Positions 61,634-64,000 of a DNA stretch of 64,000 nt are shown here, one piece after another. The DNA comes from Altericroceibacterium endophyticum. Lineage in GTDB: Bacteria; Pseudomonadota; Alphaproteobacteria; Sphingomonadales; Sphingomonadaceae. The stretch is taken from NCBI RefSeq assembly GCF_009827595.1, contig NZ_WTYT01000006.1, positions 186,001 to 250,000 on the forward strand, in the 5' to 3' direction. Made by a program: the position numbers and the translations under genes. Within the stretch, counting starts at the first letter, position 1, and every line of letters starts with the position of its first letter. The notes under the pieces are model-generated. The model was not told the DNA's origin and did not search any database. It saw only the letters and a program-made list of their open reading frames with translations.

Positions 61634-62701
61634 TCAGACTTCTTCGGCGTCAACCGGCGGAGCGCCGGCGCCCGGAGCGCCTTCGACGGAGCTTTCCGGC
61701 TCCTGCAGATCAGCGGCTTCGGGCTCGTCCGAAACGTCCTCGCCCCCGATTTCGCCGCCCTGTGAAAGCACCCAGGCTTCGAATTGCGGACGCGGAAGCG
61801 CTTCGATTGCAATCGGCATATAGCCATGACGCACGCCGCAAAGCTCCGAACACTGACCGTAGTAAATACCCGGCTTTTGAATCAGAAGCATCTTTTCATT
61901 CAAACGGCCCGGAACGGCGTCCAGCTTGAACCACAAGGAGGGCAGCGCGAAGGAGTGAATCACATCGGCGCCCGTGGTCTGAATCCGGATCGGCTCACCG
62001 ACCGGAACGACCATGCGGTTATCAACGGCCAGCTTCTCAGGAAGACCACGTGCAACGGCTTCATCGTCATCCAGCATATTGGAAATGACTTCGAAATCGC
62101 CATTGTCGGGATAGGAATAGCCCCAATACCACTGATAACCGGTCACCTTCACGGTGAAGGCATCTTCGGGCGGGCTTTCATACTGGCGCGAGAGCAGCGT
62201 GATCGAAGGGACCGCGATAACGACGAGGATCAGCACCGGAACCAATGTCCAGATGACTTCGATAACCGTATTGTGGCTGGTCTTCGATGCAACTTTGTTC
62301 GAACGGCGATTGTAGCGCACGACAACCCACATCAGCAGGCCCAGCACCAACAGCGAGATCGCCACGATGATCGGCAGTAGGATCGCATCATGCATCCAGA
62401 GGGCATATTCCCCATTCGGCGAATATTGTTCCTGGAAAGTCATGCCACCCGGCGTGGGCTGACCAACGATCATATCGGGGCCGAGCGGCTTATACGCATC
62501 AGCACCAACAGCTGCTTCGGCATTCTGGCCATCCGCAGCAACTTCGGCAGGAACCGATGCGTCAGCCACGTTTTGTGTTTGTACATTCGCCGCGGCGGTA
62601 TCCTGTGCAGATACTGCCTGGGGAATCACGACCAGAGCGAAGGCGAGAATCACCGCCCTTACGATTTTCAGCTGCTTACTAGCGACTTGGCAGAAATTCA
62701 T
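61634..62701 (-). CDS. ctaC: Cytochrome c oxidase subunit II
   Basis: 355 residues. Signal peptide (about 1-32), a variable Ala-rich stretch, two membrane helices (about 100-175) and a periplasmic CuA domain with DVIHSFALPSLWFKLDAVPG and CSELCGVRHGYM (Cys, Glu, Cys, His and Met ligands). The C-terminus carries an acidic, Pro/Ala-rich extension of about 40 residues. No fused cytochrome c domain. First gene of the oxidase operon; divergent from pyrE. Confidence 0.97.
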   Translation of the reverse strand: MNFCQVASKQLKIVRAVILAFALVVIPQAVSAQDTAAANVQTQNVADASVPAEVAADGQNAEAAVGADAYKPLGPDMIVGQPTPGGMTFQEQYSPNGEYALWMHDAILLPIIVAISLLVLGLLMWVVVRYNRRSNKVASKTSHNTVIEVIWTLVPVLILVVIAVPSITLLSRQYESPPEDAFTVKVTGYQWYWGYSYPDNGDFEVISNMLDDDEAVARGLPEKLAVDNRMVVPVGEPIRIQTTGADVIHSFALPSLWFKLDAVPGRLNEKMLLIQKPGIYYGQCSELCGVRHGYMPIAIEALPRPQFEAWVLSQGGEIGGEDVSDEPEAADLQEPESSVEGAPGAGAPPVDAEEV

Positions 62702-62895
62702 GTGTCAGACGCTTTCCGTTTTCAAGATGGGCGCAGGTCCGCCCGTTGCCCCAAATATAGCGGGCCGGTTTTGCCGGGCCTATACGCGCGCTTGCTCCGC
62801 GCCTCAAGCGCTTCTAGGGAGATTTTTCGAAAGCTGTTACCCAAATCCCCCGTAACGGGTGCTTCAGCGCCCATAAAAAAGGCTGTATCACTGCT

Positions 62896-63477
62896 ATGAC
62901 CGAAGAAGAGGTTCTCTCCGAATTTCGCGCCAGCAAAGCGCTGCTTGAGGGCCATTTCAAACTCTCCTCCGGGCGCCACAGTGCCCATTATCTCCAATGC
63001 GCGCGTGTTCTTATGGACCCGGAACGGGCCAGCCGTCTGGCTATCGCGCTGGTACACAAGATACCACGTGAAGTGCGTCAGGCAATCGATGTTGTTGTTT
63101 CACCGGCCATGGGCGGGATCATCATCGGCCATGAAATGGGCCGCGCCTTGGGCAAGGATGCGATGTTTGTCGAACGGCCCACCGGAACATTCGAGTTCCG
63201 CCGCGGCTTCGGTCTGAGCGAGGGACAGAAGGTTCTGCTGGTCGAAGACGTGGTCACAACGGGCCTGTCCTCGCGTGAGGCGATGACCGAAGTGGAAAAG
63301 GCGGGTGGATCGATCATCGCAGCATGTTCGCTGGTGGACCGTTCTGGCGGTGAAGTGGCCTTTGATGTGCCTTATTACGCCTTGGTATCGCTCAATTTCC
63401 CGACCTATGCCGAGGATGAGCTTCCCCCTGAACTGGCAGAAAAGCCGGTTGAAAAACCCGGGAGCCGCAAGAATTGA
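62896..63477 (+). CDS. pyrE: Orotate phosphoribosyltransferase
   Basis: 193 residues; makes OMP from orotate and PRPP. The PRPP-binding motif [18 protein letters not shown] and the family stretches [20 protein letters not shown] and [17 protein letters not shown] are present. Its stop overlaps the pdxJ start (TTGA). An intergenic region of about 190 bases separates it from divergent ctaC. Confidence 0.96.
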   Translation: MTEEEVLSEFRASKALLEGHFKLSSGRHSAHYLQCARVLMDPERASRLAIALVHKIPREVRQAIDVVVSPAMGGIIIGHEMGRALGKDAMFVERPTGTFEFRRGFGLSEGQKVLLVEDVVTTGLSSREAMTEVEKAGGSIIAACSLVDRSGGEVAFDVPYYALVSLNFPTYAEDELPPELAEKPVEKPGSRKN

Positions 63478-64000
63478 ACCAGGCTGGCACGCCAAGGCGC
63501 CTTCGGCTCGGGGTCAATATCGACCATGTCGCCACCATTCGTAATGCGCGCGGCGGGGACCATCCCGATCCCGTGCGTGCGGCGGAAATCGTCGCCCGTG
63601 TGGGCGGCGATGGCATCACCGCCCATCTGCGGGAAGATCGCCGTCATATTCGCGATGAAGATCTGAGGCGTATTCAGGATGCGACCGATCTGCCGCTGAA
63701 TCTCGAAATGGCCGCGACCGATGAAATGCTGGCCATCGCATTGCAGCATCGGCCGCATGCCGCCTGCATCGTCCCGGAAAAGCGGGAAGAACGCACGACC
63801 GAGGGCGGGCTGGATGCCGCCGGCCTGCATAATCAGTTGCAGCCTGTCGTGGGGCGCCTCTTGGATGCTGGCATTCGGGTAAGCCTGTTCATCACACCTG
63901 ATGAGCGGCAGCTCGACGCGGCGTTGCGGCTCGGCGCGCCAGTGGTCGAATTTCACACGGGCGAATATGCCCATGCGACCGGCGCGGACGTGGAGAGCGA
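63474..64000 (+). CDS. pdxJ: Pyridoxine 5'-phosphate synthase PdxJ, partial (3' end off the window)
   Basis: Last step of the DXP-dependent vitamin B6 pathway. About 175 residues are visible, read from TTG at 63474 with GGGAG nine bases before, overlapping the pyrE stop. [20 protein letters not shown], the [14 protein letters not shown] catalytic region, [41 protein letters not shown] and [10 protein letters not shown] are standard PdxJ. The frame is open to the window end. Confidence 0.95.
   Translation, partial: MNQAGTPRRLRLGVNIDHVATIRNARGGDHPDPVRAAEIVARVGGDGITAHLREDRRHIRDEDLRRIQDATDLPLNLEMAATDEMLAIALQHRPHAACIVPEKREERTTEGGLDAAGLHNQLQPVVGRLLDAGIRVSLFITPDERQLDAALRLGAPVVEFHTGEYAHATGADVES

Noticed and set aside
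60346-61929. 527-codon plus-strand frame opposite ctaD/ctaC
   Set aside because: Antisense of the well-supported oxidase genes; product is Arg/His/Asp-rich low complexity, typical of a shadow frame.
1-64000. CRISPR array, tRNA or rRNA genes, prophage, restriction or toxin-antitoxin systems
   Set aside because: No regularly spaced repeats, cloverleaf-type gene, phage structural gene, methylase-nuclease pair or toxin-antitoxin pair was found by reading the sequence and frames.

Overview
This 64 kb window reads as a core chromosomal segment of an alphaproteobacterium, most likely order Sphingomonadales (probably Erythrobacteraceae). The inference rests on gene content and order: nfu / nitroreductase / tsaB / rimI / mucR / fur / plsC / miaB followed by phoH / ybeY / corC; a MucR-type regulator; a DUF1489 gene; class II DAHP synthase; DciA rather than DnaC; an aa3 cytochrome oxidase run ctaC-ctaD-ctaB-(small ORF)-ctaG-ctaE-surf1 leading into thrC; and pyrE overlapping pdxJ. 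Base composition is high G+C throughout, except for an AT-rich leader upstream of mucR. No rRNA, tRNA, CRISPR array, prophage or intact transposase gene was seen.

Layout. 1-6.8 kb (minus): the 5' part of egtB (ergothioneine synthesis), a MASE1-PAS-GGDEF diguanylate cyclase, class II DAHP synthase, and an exported M16 zinc peptidase. 7.0-12.7 kb (plus): Fe-S carrier Nfu, a RutE-like nitroreductase, the tRNA t6A protein TsaB overlapping RimI, then MucR, Fur, PlsC and MiaB. 12.7-18.4 kb: an SDR (minus), PhoH, an unknown membrane protein, a small disordered protein on the opposite strand, YbeY, CorC and a LysR regulator. 18.5-31.2 kb: cyclophilin, MgtE, DUF1489, a 42-codon ORF, a three-gene overlapping minus set (serine hydrolase, NudC, FrnE-like DsbA), a small membrane protein, MutY, and a plus run dciA-dsbA-like-dsbA-like lipoprotein-smc.

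31.2-49.6 kb: a 268-bp MITE-like element fitted exactly between the converging stops of smc and soxR, then ubiA, rsmE, gshA, an ABM monooxygenase, a membrane methyltransferase, bamB with a YfgM-like TPR protein, a GT4 glycosyltransferase with an Ala/Lys-rich N-terminal tail, an alpha/beta hydrolase, selO, astD, a glycine-zipper protein, rarD, a dihydroorotase, ygfZ, a TetR regulator with a likely operator, and a GNAT acetyltransferase. 49.7-55.1 kb: rplU-rpmA with a good terminator, a lipoprotein, a 96-aa small membrane protein with its own terminator, moaA-moaD-moaE, and an overlapping methyltransferase-folB-unknown set. 55.1-62.7 kb (minus): thrC, surf1 and the cytochrome oxidase operon. 62.9-64 kb (plus): pyrE and the 5' part of pdxJ.

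Functionally this is a housekeeping neighbourhood: respiration (aa3 oxidase assembly), cofactor synthesis (Moco, folate, ubiquinone, heme O, PLP, glutathione, Fe-S), translation and RNA quality control (TsaB, RimI, MiaB, YbeY, RsmE, L21/L27) and envelope assembly (BamB, M16, serine hydrolase). I found no multi-gene system that looks like an undescribed defence or mobile system. The most unusual items are the MITE-like element and its nested inverted repeats, a G16 tract in the loop of a hairpin that overlaps the SDR stop codon, a Shine-Dalgarno sequence held in a hairpin before the diguanylate cyclase with no ordinary start codon at normal distance, and several unannotated small proteins. Start codons were adjusted inward from the longest reading frame where a Shine-Dalgarno sequence, family N-terminus or gene overlap supported it.
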